Positions 1-8,779 of a stretch of DNA of 64,000 bases are shown here, piece after piece; the first letter of the stretch is position 1; the number at the start of each line of letters is the position of its first letter. The notes under the pieces were generated by a model. The model was not told where the DNA came from. It searched no databases and worked only from the letters and a program-made list of their open reading frames with translations. The stretch is from Paraburkholderia sp. BCC1886. Lineage in GTDB: Bacteria; Pseudomonadota; Gammaproteobacteria; Burkholderiales; Burkholderiaceae. Both the position numbers and the translations under genes were made by a program. The stretch spans positions 1 to 64,000 of the forward strand of contig NZ_CAAJGK010000051.1 of the NCBI RefSeq assembly GCF_900996245.1, read 5' to 3'.

Positions 1-453
1 TCTTTGCCGCCGCAAAGAAAAGTAGGCAAAAGAAAGCGGCTCACACCGCTAATTCTTAAGCGGGAACCGCAGCATTTCTTTGGTAGTGGTGCATCTGGAA
101 TCCGGTCCCCCGCGCATTACGCGCCAGTGAAAAAGCACTCATCAGCTCCCACTCCGCACTACGTGCGTCGCGGATGGGTACACCACGGAAGGCGAAACAC
201 CGATGGTTCTAAGAACGGCCCGGGGGTGCGCGAAGCGCCGCCGGAAGAATGACTGCCTTGTCACAAGAGCGGAATGTGCGGGAGCACGGATTCCAGATGC
301 ACCACTACCAAAGAAATGCTGCGGTTCCCGCTTGAGAGTTAGCGGTTTGAGCCGCTTTCTCTTGCTTACTTCTCTTTGCGGCGGCAAAGAGAAGTAAGTG
401 CCCCCCCGCACAGGGGGAACGCTAATAGACCACTAACAATGCAAGGAAAGGCC
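1..453. repeat. Large palindromic repeat element, copy A (left end cut by window)
   Basis: This is a non-coding, imperfect giant inverted repeat. Bases 58-103 are the exact reverse complement of 288-333 (46 bp), and weaker pairing extends outward to the terminal hairpin at 365-398 and inward for about 30-40 bp. A unique centre of roughly 150 bp separates the arms. The right end carries a C-run/G-run motif followed by GCTAATAGACCACTAA (421-436); similarity to copy B continues to about 453. Copy B at 30647-31181 shares the whole architecture. The end lies 40 bp past the stop codon of the antiporter gene. Small reading frames on both strands encode almost the same peptide only because of the inverted symmetry, so I do not annotate them. 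Size, symmetry and lack of a gene suggest a MITE- or REPIN-like non-autonomous element, which is inference. Confidence 0.85.
365..398. repeat. Terminal hairpin of repeat copy A
   Basis: A 15-bp perfect stem (5' arm CTTACTTCTCTTTGC) encloses a 4-nt loop. Compared with both hairpins of copy B, two positions of the stem differ and both differences are compensated on the opposite arm, so pairing is preserved. It could act as a terminator-like structure for the antiporter mRNA on the minus strand. Confidence 0.85.
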
Positions 454-492
454 AAAGGCCAAAAAGCCAGTGCAACGATAAAACCAAAACCC

Positions 493-2148
493 TCATTTCC
501 TCCGCGCAGTAAGCGCAGTCTCCGCAAGATCCACCTCCCTCATCAACCTGTTCAAAGTCTCATCATTAATTTCCTGCGAATGCCTAAGCGCCAGCAAGGC
601 CCCCCTCTCAGCCCGCATAGCGGCCAACCTCATCCTGAACTCCAGCGCATCCGCGCGGCGCGCCATCTCCCTCGGCTCGGGCTCCTCCCCCAACGCGACG
701 ATCCGTCGCCGATACCCATCCATGACCCGCGCGGTCACGTCCACCGCATACGCCGCCTCGGACTCGTCCAGATCCGCACACTCGGTCTCATGCACGTCGT
801 CGACCGCACGTATCGCCGCCTGCGCCGCCATCGTCCTCGCATGAACCTCCTCCGCCGCATGCGGATCCTTGCCCCTGCGCCAGCCACGCAACAACAGCGG
901 CAATCCCACCACCGCCACCAGCAGCGAAACCAGTATCACGCCCGACGCAATGAAAATCGCCAGATCGCGTCCGGGTAACGGCGCGCCGCCCGGCAACGCC
1001 TCGGGTAACGACAACACGCCCGCCAAAGTCACCGCGCCACGCACGCCCGCAACCGTCGTCACCGTCACCGTCCGCAAACCCGGCACCGCGTTCGTCACAC
1101 CGTGCTTCGCCGCGCCCCGGCTCGCAAACCAGCGCAGCAGCCATACCCAGACGAACCGCATCGCATACAACGCCACCGCCACCGCAGCGATATAGCCGAT
1201 CAACCGCCAGACCTGCGCATCGCTGGTCTCGTGCGCATCCAGTAACGCGCGTCCAAGAATGTGCGGAAACTGCAAACCCAACAGAATGAACACCATCCCG
1301 TTGAAGACGAACTCGATCATCATCCACGTGTTGCTCGCGCGAATCCGCGTCGCCACCGGCGCGGCATTCGCAATCGTCGCGTAGTTCATCATCATGCCGG
1401 CCGCGACCGCGGCGAGAATGCCCGACCACTCGAAATGCTCGGCAATCAGATAAGCCGCGAACGGAATCAGCAACGTCATCACGACGCCCGGCGCCGGATC
1501 GCCCTCCTCGCTCAGATCGAGAAAACGCGTCGACAGAAAACTGAACACCCAACTCACCGCCGCCCCAACCGCCAGACCACCCACGGCAATGATCACGAAA
1601 CTGATCGACGCTTCCCGTAACGAAAACACCCCCGTCAACGCCGCGGCAATCGCGAACTTCAACGCGACCAGACCGGACGCATCGTTCATCAACGCCTCGC
1701 CTTCGAGAATGTGCATCAGCCGCCCCGGAATCTTGCCGCGCCCGGCAATGCCGCTCAATGCGACCGCGTCGGTCGGCGACAGCACCGCGGCCAGCGCGAA
1801 CGCCACCGGCAACGAAATGACCGGCACCAGCGCATGCACGAAATAACCGACGGCCAGCACCGTCATGAACACGAGTCCCAGCGCCAGCATCAGAATCGAT
1901 CGGCGCGCCATGAAGAATTCGCGCTTGGGAATGCGCCATCCATCCGCGAACAGCAGCGGCGGAATGAACAGCATCATGAAAATTTCCGGATCGAACGTGA
2001 CATGCAGTCCAAGCCTCGGCCAGGCCAGCACGGCGCCAATGGCAATCTGCATCAGCGGCAAAGGCAGTGCAAACGGCAAGACGCGAATCGCTGCGCCCGA
2101 TGCAGCCACGGCAAGCAAAAGAATCAATACGGTGAAGACTATTTCCAT
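493..2148 (-). CDS. Na+/H+ antiporter, CPA1 (NhaP-like) family
   Basis: This is a 551-aa inner-membrane cation/proton antiporter expected to exchange Na+ or K+ for H+. The first 400 residues are a series of about 11-13 hydrophobic segments. The CPA1 hallmarks are visible: SPTD at residues 124-127, then EGEALMNDASG at about 149-159 containing the ion-binding Asn-Asp pair (N155, D156). The last 150 residues are hydrophilic and charged, a cytoplasmic tail typical of bacterial NhaP/YjcE-type proteins. The start ATG opens directly into the first membrane helix (MEIVFTVLILLL). The gene stands alone, with the palindromic repeat element just downstream. Ion specificity cannot be read from sequence. 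Confidence 0.9.
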   Translation of the reverse strand: MEIVFTVLILLLAVAASGAAIRVLPFALPLPLMQIAIGAVLAWPRLGLHVTFDPEIFMMLFIPPLLFADGWRIPKREFFMARRSILMLALGLVFMTVLAVGYFVHALVPVISLPVAFALAAVLSPTDAVALSGIAGRGKIPGRLMHILEGEALMNDASGLVALKFAIAAALTGVFSLREASISFVIIAVGGLAVGAAVSWVFSFLSTRFLDLSEEGDPAPGVVMTLLIPFAAYLIAEHFEWSGILAAVAAGMMMNYATIANAAPVATRIRASNTWMMIEFVFNGMVFILLGLQFPHILGRALLDAHETSDAQVWRLIGYIAAVAVALYAMRFVWVWLLRWFASRGAAKHGVTNAVPGLRTVTVTTVAGVRGAVTLAGVLSLPEALPGGAPLPGRDLAIFIASGVILVSLLVAVVGLPLLLRGWRRGKDPHAAEEVHARTMAAQAAIRAVDDVHETECADLDESEAAYAVDVTARVMDGYRRRIVALGEEPEPREMARRADALEFRMRLAAMRAERGALLALRHSQEINDETLNRLMREVDLAETALTARRK

Positions 2149-2509
2149 CGGCCTTATCTGGTCGAATACAACGGGGCTATCACGCTATTTCCTCGCTGAT
2201 CGTCGGCGGTGTCGCCGCGTACCGATCCCGAGGCGCAAGGCGGCAGTGTAGCCCGAGCCTCGTCGAGGCGACCGCGAGCGCCACAACACCGCAACACGTC
2301 CGCACGCACCGCGACGGTGCGCACAAGCCCCCACGCGGCGCATTGCCCCTTTCGTCGGTGCAATCTTTCATGCAAATTTCAAGTGGATATGCGCCAGCGT
2401 GCGCACGGAGCTTGCTTTAGCAATATAGGTAACGCACATTTGGAGATACGGCGCCGAGGTTGTTCGCTTCCGCGATCGGACCGGCCCGGCTCTCGCGTGA
2501 GAGGATTGC
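2149..2509. other. Divergent intergenic region, antiporter / EAL gene
   Basis: This 361-bp gap between divergent genes must hold both promoters. The half next to the EAL gene has a less GC-rich stretch (2365-2450) where a promoter is most likely. I see no convincing operator palindrome, RNA gene or small coding sequence. Confidence 0.4.
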
Positions 2510-3778
2510 ATGACGATTGCGCAACAGGAAAGAACGGCCTCCGTGCCGCATGGCTTCGATGTCGAAGTGACGTCGGGGCTCGAGCGTTTTTCGGTTCAGC
2601 ATGGCGAGCTGACGCTGAGCAGCGTGTTTCAACCCATCTTCAGTCTGTCGCACATGCGGGCAGTCGGCTATGAAGGCCTGCTGCGCGCGCACGACTCGCT
2701 CGACCGGCCGGTGTCGTCCGTCGACGTGTTCGGCGAGGCCGCGCGCCTCGGCGATGTGTTGCACGTCGACCGGCTCGCGCAGACGCTGCATCTGGAAAAC
2801 TTCAAGGTGCTGGGCGCGGAGCGCGAGTGGCTGTTCCTGAACGTGCACCCCGCCGCGCTCTCCGATCCGTATCTATCGGCCGCGTTGCTGGCGAGTCTCA
2901 AGCGGCTCGATCTGCCGCCGCGGCGCATCGTGCTCGAGATACTCGAACAGCGCGCCGACGACCTCGAACGTCTCGCCGAAGCCGTGCGCCAGTTCCGCGA
3001 GCGCGGCTTCCTGATCGCGCTCGACGACTTCGGCGCAGGCCATTCGAATGTCGAGCGGATCTGGCAATTGAATCCCGATATCGTGAAGCTCGACCGCATC
3101 ATGCTGTCGCATGCGGCACATCGCGCCGATATGGCGACGATTCTGCCGGGGCTGGTCGCTTTGCTGCACGAAGCGGGCAAGCTGGTGCTGATCGAAGGCG
3201 TGGAAACCGAGCACGAAGCGCAGATGGCGCTCGCCTGCAACGCCGACTTCGTGCAGGGCTTTTTCTTCGGTCGCCCGAGTCCCGGCGCCGCGGACGCGCT
3301 GCATGCAACGACTTGCATCAGCGAACTCACCGAGCGTTATCGCGATCAGACCGAGGCCCGCGAGCGTCGCAGCGCGAGCCGGCTCACGCCGTATTTGCGG
3401 GCGTTCGAGCGCGCCGCCGAGCGCCTTGCCGCCGGCGAACCGCTCGAAGAAGTCTGCTGGAATTTCCTCGCGCTCGATCACGCCGCACGTTGCTTCCTGC
3501 TGGACGCGAAGGGCAAGCAGGCGGGCCGCAACGTCGTGCTGCGCGCCGACCGCGCGGCGCACGAGACGCGCTTCCTGCCGCTCGCCGATGCGCAAGGCGC
3601 GAACTGGCTGCGTCGCCCGTATTTCCGCGACGCAATCAACGCGCCGGATCGTGTGCATGTGACGCGGCCGTATCTGTCGATCAACGAGGCGTTGCCGTGC
3701 GTGACGCTGTCGGTGGCGACGCGCGTCGACGGTCAGACCTGCGTGCTGTGCGGCGATATCGACTGGGTCGACGAGTAG
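2510..3778 (+). CDS. EAL-domain c-di-GMP phosphodiesterase with C-terminal sensor-like domain
   Basis: This 422-aa protein is predicted to hydrolyse cyclic di-GMP. The EAL domain covers about residues 35-260. The signature motif reads EGLLR (55-59) instead of EALLR, but the metal and catalytic residues are present: E55, N111, E143, DD at 172-173, K193, E229 and Q249 (in VQGFFFGRP). An active enzyme is therefore likely. The C-terminal 160 residues, after a charged linker at about 275-300, resemble the Cache/PAS-like domain that follows EAL in YkuI-type proteins, so ligand control is plausible. No signal peptide or membrane segment is seen. The gene is followed 45 bp later by cutC in the same direction, but no functional link is evident. 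Confidence 0.88.
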   Translation: MTIAQQERTASVPHGFDVEVTSGLERFSVQHGELTLSSVFQPIFSLSHMRAVGYEGLLRAHDSLDRPVSSVDVFGEAARLGDVLHVDRLAQTLHLENFKVLGAEREWLFLNVHPAALSDPYLSAALLASLKRLDLPPRRIVLEILEQRADDLERLAEAVRQFRERGFLIALDDFGAGHSNVERIWQLNPDIVKLDRIMLSHAAHRADMATILPGLVALLHEAGKLVLIEGVETEHEAQMALACNADFVQGFFFGRPSPGAADALHATTCISELTERYRDQTEARERRSASRLTPYLRAFERAAERLAAGEPLEEVCWNFLALDHAARCFLLDAKGKQAGRNVVLRADRAAHETRFLPLADAQGANWLRRPYFRDAINAPDRVHVTRPYLSINEALPCVTLSVATRVDGQTCVLCGDIDWVDE

Positions 3779-3822
3779 CGGTTCTGCGATGATGTCGTTT
3801 TCAACGACGCTACATCGCACTC

Positions 3823-4521
3823 ATGTCCGTTCTCCTCGAAGTCATTGCCACCACCGTCGCGGACGCGCGCATCGCCGGACAGGCCGGCGCCGACCGGCTC
3901 GAACTCGTCACCGCGATGGGCGAAGGCGGGTTGACGCCGAGCGTCGGTCTGATCGAAGCGGTGGTGAGCGCGGTTGCGATTCCCGTGAATGTCATCGTGC
4001 GACCGCACAGCCGCTCGTTCGTGTACGACGCGGACGATCAGGCGGTGATGATGCGCGACATCCGTGCGATCAGATCCGCGGGCGCGAACGGCATCGTGAT
4101 CGGCATGCTGGACGCCGACGGTGCAATCGATCGCGACGCACTCGCCCGCGCGGTCGAGGCGGCCGACGGTCTGGCCATCACCTTCCACCGCGCATTCGAC
4201 GAAGTGGGCGACCAAGGCAAGGCGCTCGATGTTCTGCTCGGCTTCGAGTCCATTTCGAATGTCCTGACTTCCGGCGGCCAGCCGTCGGTCTTGCAGGCCA
4301 AGGACCAGATCGGCGCACTGGTGCGGCAAGCGTCGGGCTCGCATTGCACGGTGCTGGCGGGTGCGGGATTGAGCGTCGATTCGGTGGAAGATTTCGTGCG
4401 CACGACCCAGGTCCAGGCCGTGCATTTCGGTTCTGGCGTGAGAGTCGACGGCAATCCGCTGGCGCCAGTCGATCCGGCTCGCGTCGCCCGTGTCCGGGAA
4501 ATAGTGGATCGCGTGCGCTAA
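3823..4521 (+). CDS. cutC: CutC family protein
   Basis: This 232-aa cytosolic TIM-barrel protein of the CutC family is close to the usual length (about 230-250 aa). Family motifs are visible: the N-terminal EVIATTVADA, AGADRLELV, the strand IPVNVIVRPHSRSF, the ITFHRAFDEV block and LTSGGQPSVLQ. CutC was named for a role in copper tolerance in E. coli, but its biochemical activity is not firmly established, so only the family assignment is safe. It is 45 bp downstream of the EAL gene and ends in a strong bidirectional terminator. Confidence 0.92.
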   Translation: MSVLLEVIATTVADARIAGQAGADRLELVTAMGEGGLTPSVGLIEAVVSAVAIPVNVIVRPHSRSFVYDADDQAVMMRDIRAIRSAGANGIVIGMLDADGAIDRDALARAVEAADGLAITFHRAFDEVGDQGKALDVLLGFESISNVLTSGGQPSVLQAKDQIGALVRQASGSHCTVLAGAGLSVDSVEDFVRTTQVQAVHFGSGVRVDGNPLAPVDPARVARVREIVDRVR

Positions 4522-4560
4522 CACGGCTTTATTCGCGATCGGTCGAAAGAGACGCCCACA

Positions 4561-4599
4561 AAAAAGCCGCTTCGGGACCCACGTCCCGAAGCGGCTTTT
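4561..4599. terminator. Bidirectional intrinsic terminator, cutC / oxidoreductase
   Basis: A near-perfect stem with arms of 17 bp (GCCGCTTCGGGAC core) and a 4-5-nt loop is flanked by an A-run on the left and a T-run on the right. It lies between two convergent genes and works on paper for both strands. Confidence 0.93.
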
Positions 4600-4636
4600 G
4601 CATTACGTCAAGAAGCCCTCGCTGCAGCAAAGAAAA

Positions 4637-7600
4637 CTACTTCGCGACCACTACCGGAATGCCGCGCAACTGCCCGGCGCCCTTGACTTCTTCCAGCGAT
4701 TTCTTCACCGACGCACCGGTCGCCGCTTCAATCTGCAAGCGTGCTGCCAGATCCCGCTCGCCGCGCTTCACGCCGGCCAGATTCGCCAGCTTCACATGAC
4801 CGTAACCACGCACGCGAGCATGCAGGTCCGCGAGTTTAGCTACGTCTTCCAGATTGCCGGCGTCGAGCTTCGCCAGCGCGCGCGACAACGTGGTTTCATA
4901 GTCGTCCGCCAGTTCGCGTTCCATCTTGCGTTCGAGCGTGCGGCCGAACGGATCGATCACCGTGCCGCGCAGTGCGCTGAATTTCGCCATCACACCGAGC
5001 ACCGGCCACATCCACTGACCGAAGGTCTTCTTGGTCGGATTGACGCCCGGTTGCGGACGCGTCAACGTCGGCGGTGCGAGGTTGAACTTGATGCCGAAGT
5101 CCTTGCCCGCCACGCCTTCGAACTGCGCTTCGAGTGCCTGACGCAATGCGCCGTCGCTATGCAGGCGCGCCACTTCGTACTCGTCCTTCACGGCGAGCAG
5201 CCGGTAGAACGTCGTCGCCACGGCACGCGTCACGCGCTCGCTCTTCGCATCCACGGTGGCTTCCGCGCGGCGTGCCGCGTCGACCAGCGCACGATAGCGC
5301 TTCACGTAGCTCGCGCCGCCATACGTTTGCAGACGGCCTTCACGATGCGCGATCAGTTCATCGAGCGTATCGACGCGCACGGTTGGCTTCGCCAGATGCC
5401 GCGCCGTCCACAGCGATTCGAGCGCGGCCGGGTCTTGCGCGGCCAGACGGCCGATCGAGAACGCCAGCTGGTTCATCGGCACCGCGACGTTGTTCAGTTC
5501 GATCGCGCGCATCATCGCCGCGAACGACACCGGCACCAGACCGAGTTGCCATGCGTAACCGAGCATCAGGATATTCGCGCCAATGGTGTCGCCGAGAAAG
5601 CGCGTAGCAAGCGCCTGCGCATCGCACGTCGACATACGGTCTTCACCCGCGGCGTGACGCATCTTGTCGACCAGCGCATCGGCGTGCAGCGTCGCGTCCG
5701 GATTCGTCACGAAGGTCGCGTTCGGAATCGCATGCGTGTTGACGACGATCCGCGTCCGGCCATGACGCACCGTTTGCAGCGCATCGGCACTCGCGCCCAC
5801 CACCATGTCGCAGGCGAGCAGCACGTCGGCTTGCTGCGTGTCGATACGCACCTGGTTGAGCCATTCGTCGCGTGCCGCAAAGCGCACGAACGACAGGACC
5901 GAGCCACCCTTCTGCGCAAAGCCCATGAAGTCGAGCACGGACGCGCTCTTGCCTTCCAGATGCGCGGCCATGCTGATCAACGCGCCGACCGTCACGACGC
6001 CCGTCCCGCCAACGCCCGTCACCAGAATGTCGTACGGCGCGGCATCGAGATGCGTGGCCGGAATCGGCAGTGCGTCGACGCGTGCGGCCAATGCAGCCGG
6101 ATCGAACGCGGCGCCGGCGCCTTTCTTCAGCTTGCCGCCTTCCACCGTGACGAAGCTCGGGCAGAAGCCGTTCACACATGAATAATCTTTGTTGCACGAC
6201 GACTGGTCGATACGACGCTTGCGGCCCAATGCCGTTTCAACCGGTTCGACCGACAGACAGTTCGACTGCACGCCGCAATCGCCGCAGCCTTCGCACACTT
6301 CCTCGTTGATGAACAGACGCTTGTCCGGATCGGGGAACTCGCCTTTTTTCCGGCGACGCCGTTTCTCCGCCGCGCAGGTCTGGTCGTAGATCAGCACGGT
6401 CACGCCCTTGGTCTCGCGCAGGTCGCGCTGCACGGCGTCCATTTCGCTGCGATGGTGGAACGTGGTGCCCTTCGGGAACAGGTCGTGGTGGCCGTCGTAT
6501 TTCTCCGGCTCGTCGCTTACCACGACGAAGCGCGACACGCCTTCGGCTTCCACCTGACGCGCGATCTGCGGCACCGAGATGCTGCCGTCGACCGGCTGGC
6601 CGCCGGTCATCGCGACCGCGTCGTTATAGAGAATCTTGTACGTGATGGTCGCCTTCGCGGCCACGGCCTGGCGGATCGCCAGAATGCCGGAGTGAAAGTA
6701 CGTGCCGTCGCCGAGATTCTGGAACACATGCGGCGTTTTCGTGAACATCGAGTGCGATGCCCAGTCCACGCCTTCGCCGCCCATCTGGATCAGACCGGTG
6801 GTGTCGCGCTCCATCCACGAGGCCATGAAGTGGCAGCCGATACCGGCGTGCGCGATCGAACCTTCCGGCACCTTGGTCGACGTGTTGTGCGGGCAACCCG
6901 AGCAGAAGTACGGCGTGCGCTTCACGCTGTCCGCTGCGTTCGAGAGGATTTGCGGCGCGACCAGATCGCTCACGCGATCGCGGCGGTCGAGCAGCGGCTT
7001 GTGCTTCGCGAGCCAGCTCGCGAACACCGGCAGAATGCGCGACGGCCGCAGTTCGCCCATGGCGGAGAGCAGCAGCGTGCCGTCTTCGGCGTTCTTGCCG
7101 ACCACGATGGGACGCGCGCCCTGCGTGCGGTTGTACAGATAATCCTTGATCTGCTGCTCGATGACCGGGCCTTTCTCCTCGATCACCAGCACTTCGGAGA
7201 GACCCGACACGAACGCGTCGATCCGCGTCATTTCCAGCGGGAACGACAGACCGACCTTGTAGATGCGCACGCCGGCCGCTTCCAGATCGGCCACCGTCAG
7301 ATCGAGCCGGCGCAGCGTTTCCATCAGGTCCAGATGCGCCTTGCCGCACGTGACGATCCCCACGTTCGCATGCGGGCTCGGCGCGATCCATTTGTCGATG
7401 CTGTTCACGCGCGCGAAGTGACGCACGGCGTCGAGCTTCGCGTGCATGCGCGCTTCGATGGTCAGGCTCGGCAGATCGGGCCAGCGATTGTGCAGACCGC
7501 CGGCCGGCGTGTCGTAGTCCTGCGGCGCGGCCCATTCGGTTTGCAACGCGTCGAGGTCGACCGTCGAGCCGGATTCGACCGTTTCCGAAATCGCCTTGTA

Positions 7601-8224
7601 GCCGACCCATGCGCCCGAGAAGCGCGACAGGGCCCAGCCGTACAGACCGAATTCCAGCATGTCGGCGATGTTCGACGGATTCACGACCGGCATATGCCAG
7701 GCCATCAATGCGAAGTCGCTCTGATGCGGCATGGACGACGACACGCAGCCGTGGTCGTCGCCCGCCACCACCAGCGCGCCGCCGTGCGGCGACGAGCCGT
7801 ACGCGTTGCCGTGCTTGAGCGCGTCACCCGCGCGATCCACGCCCGGGCCTTTGCCGTACCACATCGCGAACACGCCTTCGACGGTGCGCTCCGGGTCCGA
7901 CTCCACACGCTGCGTGCCGAGCACGGCCGTGCCGCCGAGTTCTTCGTTGATGGCCGGCAAGAAGCGAATATCACTCGCGGCGAGCAGTTTTTTGGCTTTC
8001 CACAACTGCTGGTCGACCATGCCGAGCGGCGAGCCGCGATAACCGCTGATAAAGCCGGCGGTATTCCAGCCGCGCGCCTTGTCGAGCGCACTCTGCATCA
8101 GCGCGAGGCGCACCAGCGCCTGCGTGCCGGTCAGGAAGATGCGGCCGCGCGTGGCGGTGAGGTTATCGGACAGCTTGTAGTCGGCGAGGGCGGGCGTGCC
8201 GTCGATGGGCAGGCGAGCGGTCAT
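4637..8224 (-). CDS. Indolepyruvate ferredoxin oxidoreductase family protein (fused 2-oxoacid oxidoreductase)
   Basis: This 1195-aa fusion protein is of the type that oxidatively decarboxylates aryl or other 2-oxoacids using thiamine diphosphate, Fe-S clusters and CoA. The N-terminal pyrimidine-binding half carries GYRGSPLG and EELGGTAVLGTQ. The PP-binding TPP half, around residues 450-620, carries GIGCHFMASWM and NLGDGTYFHSG. A cysteine-rich ferredoxin-like segment follows (CEGCGDCGVQSNC, then SCNKDYSC and FCP), and then the gamma domain (GVGGTGVVTVGALI). All three parts sit on one chain, as in the long proteobacterial form. I chose the ATG at 8224 because GGAGA lies upstream and the protein aligns from MTARLP; an upstream ATG at 8248 lacks this. 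The physiological substrate is unknown. Confidence 0.9.
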   Translation of the reverse strand: MTARLPIDGTPALADYKLSDNLTATRGRIFLTGTQALVRLALMQSALDKARGWNTAGFISGYRGSPLGMVDQQLWKAKKLLAASDIRFLPAINEELGGTAVLGTQRVESDPERTVEGVFAMWYGKGPGVDRAGDALKHGNAYGSSPHGGALVVAGDDHGCVSSSMPHQSDFALMAWHMPVVNPSNIADMLEFGLYGWALSRFSGAWVGYKAISETVESGSTVDLDALQTEWAAPQDYDTPAGGLHNRWPDLPSLTIEARMHAKLDAVRHFARVNSIDKWIAPSPHANVGIVTCGKAHLDLMETLRRLDLTVADLEAAGVRIYKVGLSFPLEMTRIDAFVSGLSEVLVIEEKGPVIEQQIKDYLYNRTQGARPIVVGKNAEDGTLLLSAMGELRPSRILPVFASWLAKHKPLLDRRDRVSDLVAPQILSNAADSVKRTPYFCSGCPHNTSTKVPEGSIAHAGIGCHFMASWMERDTTGLIQMGGEGVDWASHSMFTKTPHVFQNLGDGTYFHSGILAIRQAVAAKATITYKILYNDAVAMTGGQPVDGSISVPQIARQVEAEGVSRFVVVSDEPEKYDGHHDLFPKGTTFHHRSEMDAVQRDLRETKGVTVLIYDQTCAAEKRRRRKKGEFPDPDKRLFINEEVCEGCGDCGVQSNCLSVEPVETALGRKRRIDQSSCNKDYSCVNGFCPSFVTVEGGKLKKGAGAAFDPAALAARVDALPIPATHLDAAPYDILVTGVGGTGVVTVGALISMAAHLEGKSASVLDFMGFAQKGGSVLSFVRFAARDEWLNQVRIDTQQADVLLACDMVVGASADALQTVRHGRTRIVVNTHAIPNATFVTNPDATLHADALVDKMRHAAGEDRMSTCDAQALATRFLGDTIGANILMLGYAWQLGLVPVSFAAMMRAIELNNVAVPMNQLAFSIGRLAAQDPAALESLWTARHLAKPTVRVDTLDELIAHREGRLQTYGGASYVKRYRALVDAARRAEATVDAKSERVTRAVATTFYRLLAVKDEYEVARLHSDGALRQALEAQFEGVAGKDFGIKFNLAPPTLTRPQPGVNPTKKTFGQWMWPVLGVMAKFSALRGTVIDPFGRTLERKMERELADDYETTLSRALAKLDAGNLEDVAKLADLHARVRGYGHVKLANLAGVKRGERDLAARLQIEAATGASVKKSLEEVKGAGQLRGIPVVVAK

Positions 8225-8393
8225 GGGTGAGTCTCCGTTGTATTGCATCCGCGCGCGGTGGTGGGGACCACAAAGGTGACGCAGCGAAAGAGACTCTATT
8301 TTTTAGCGCCGATTGGAGTGAATTTTTTCTAGTTTGCCCGGCGGGACGCGAATGAGCGAGAAGACTCGTACGTTTTAATGAAGTTTTGAGGGG

Positions 8394-8419
8394 GAATCTC
8401 TCCCGCCGGGCGGAGATTC
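8394..8419. repeat. Intergenic hairpin
   Basis: Arms GAATCTC and GAGATTC flank a GC-rich inner stem. The hairpin sits between the oxidoreductase start and the small acidic gene. No T-run follows on either strand, so I do not call it a terminator. A short direct repeat of GGTAAGCCC lies right after it. Confidence 0.5.
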
Positions 8420-8460
8420 GGGTAAGCCCTGGTAAGCCCGGCGGGGTCTTGAGGCGGTTG

Positions 8461-8697
8461 TTATACGTTGATGTCGCCGAGGATCCTGTGCGCCAGAGCC
8501 TTGGCTTCCTCGAGTGCTTCTTCCGGCGTGGAGGTGGTGGCCTCGACGTGGTAGTCGGTGCTTTCCCCGCTGCCGCTGTCGTCGCCATCTTCGTCGTTGC
8601 GGGACAGCGTAACCAGACCCTGCCACGTGTCGGCCTTCACTTCCTTGATCGAAGCCGTAGCGGTGTAGGTGCCCTTGGTATAGGTGATGTCGTCCAT
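8461..8697 (-). CDS. Small acidic hypothetical protein (78 aa)
   Basis: This 78-aa cytosolic protein is unrecognised. The N-terminal half has alternating polar and hydrophobic residues (MDDITYTKGTYTATAS), consistent with beta strands. An acidic, Gly/Ser-rich middle follows (NDEDGDDSGSGES), and then a helical C-terminus with EEALEEAKALAHRIL. A good ribosome site, AAGGAG, sits about 7 bases before the ATG, which supports a real gene despite the small size. It has no signal peptide. It is transcribed alone, between the kinase operon and the large oxidoreductase, all on the minus strand. The composition resembles small conserved hypothetical proteins of Burkholderia, but I assign no function. Confidence 0.7.
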   Translation of the reverse strand: MDDITYTKGTYTATASIKEVKADTWQGLVTLSRNDEDGDDSGSGESTDYHVEATTSTPEEALEEAKALAHRILGDINV

Positions 8698-8779
8698 CGC
8701 GTCGCTCCTTGTTCCAGCGTGAGTCGGATTTTCATCCTAGCATGCGACCGCGGTCCGGCTGACCGCTCTGCGCATCCGA

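Noticed and set aside
4..411. Small proteins within repeat copy A
   Set aside because: Nearly the same peptide appears on both strands because of the inverted symmetry. No ribosome site or independent support was seen.
4598..8230. Long plus-strand open frames (527 and 592 codons) opposite the oxidoreductase gene
   Set aside because: They are Arg/His-rich antisense frames caused by high GC. The minus-strand frame carries all conserved TPP and Fe-S motifs.
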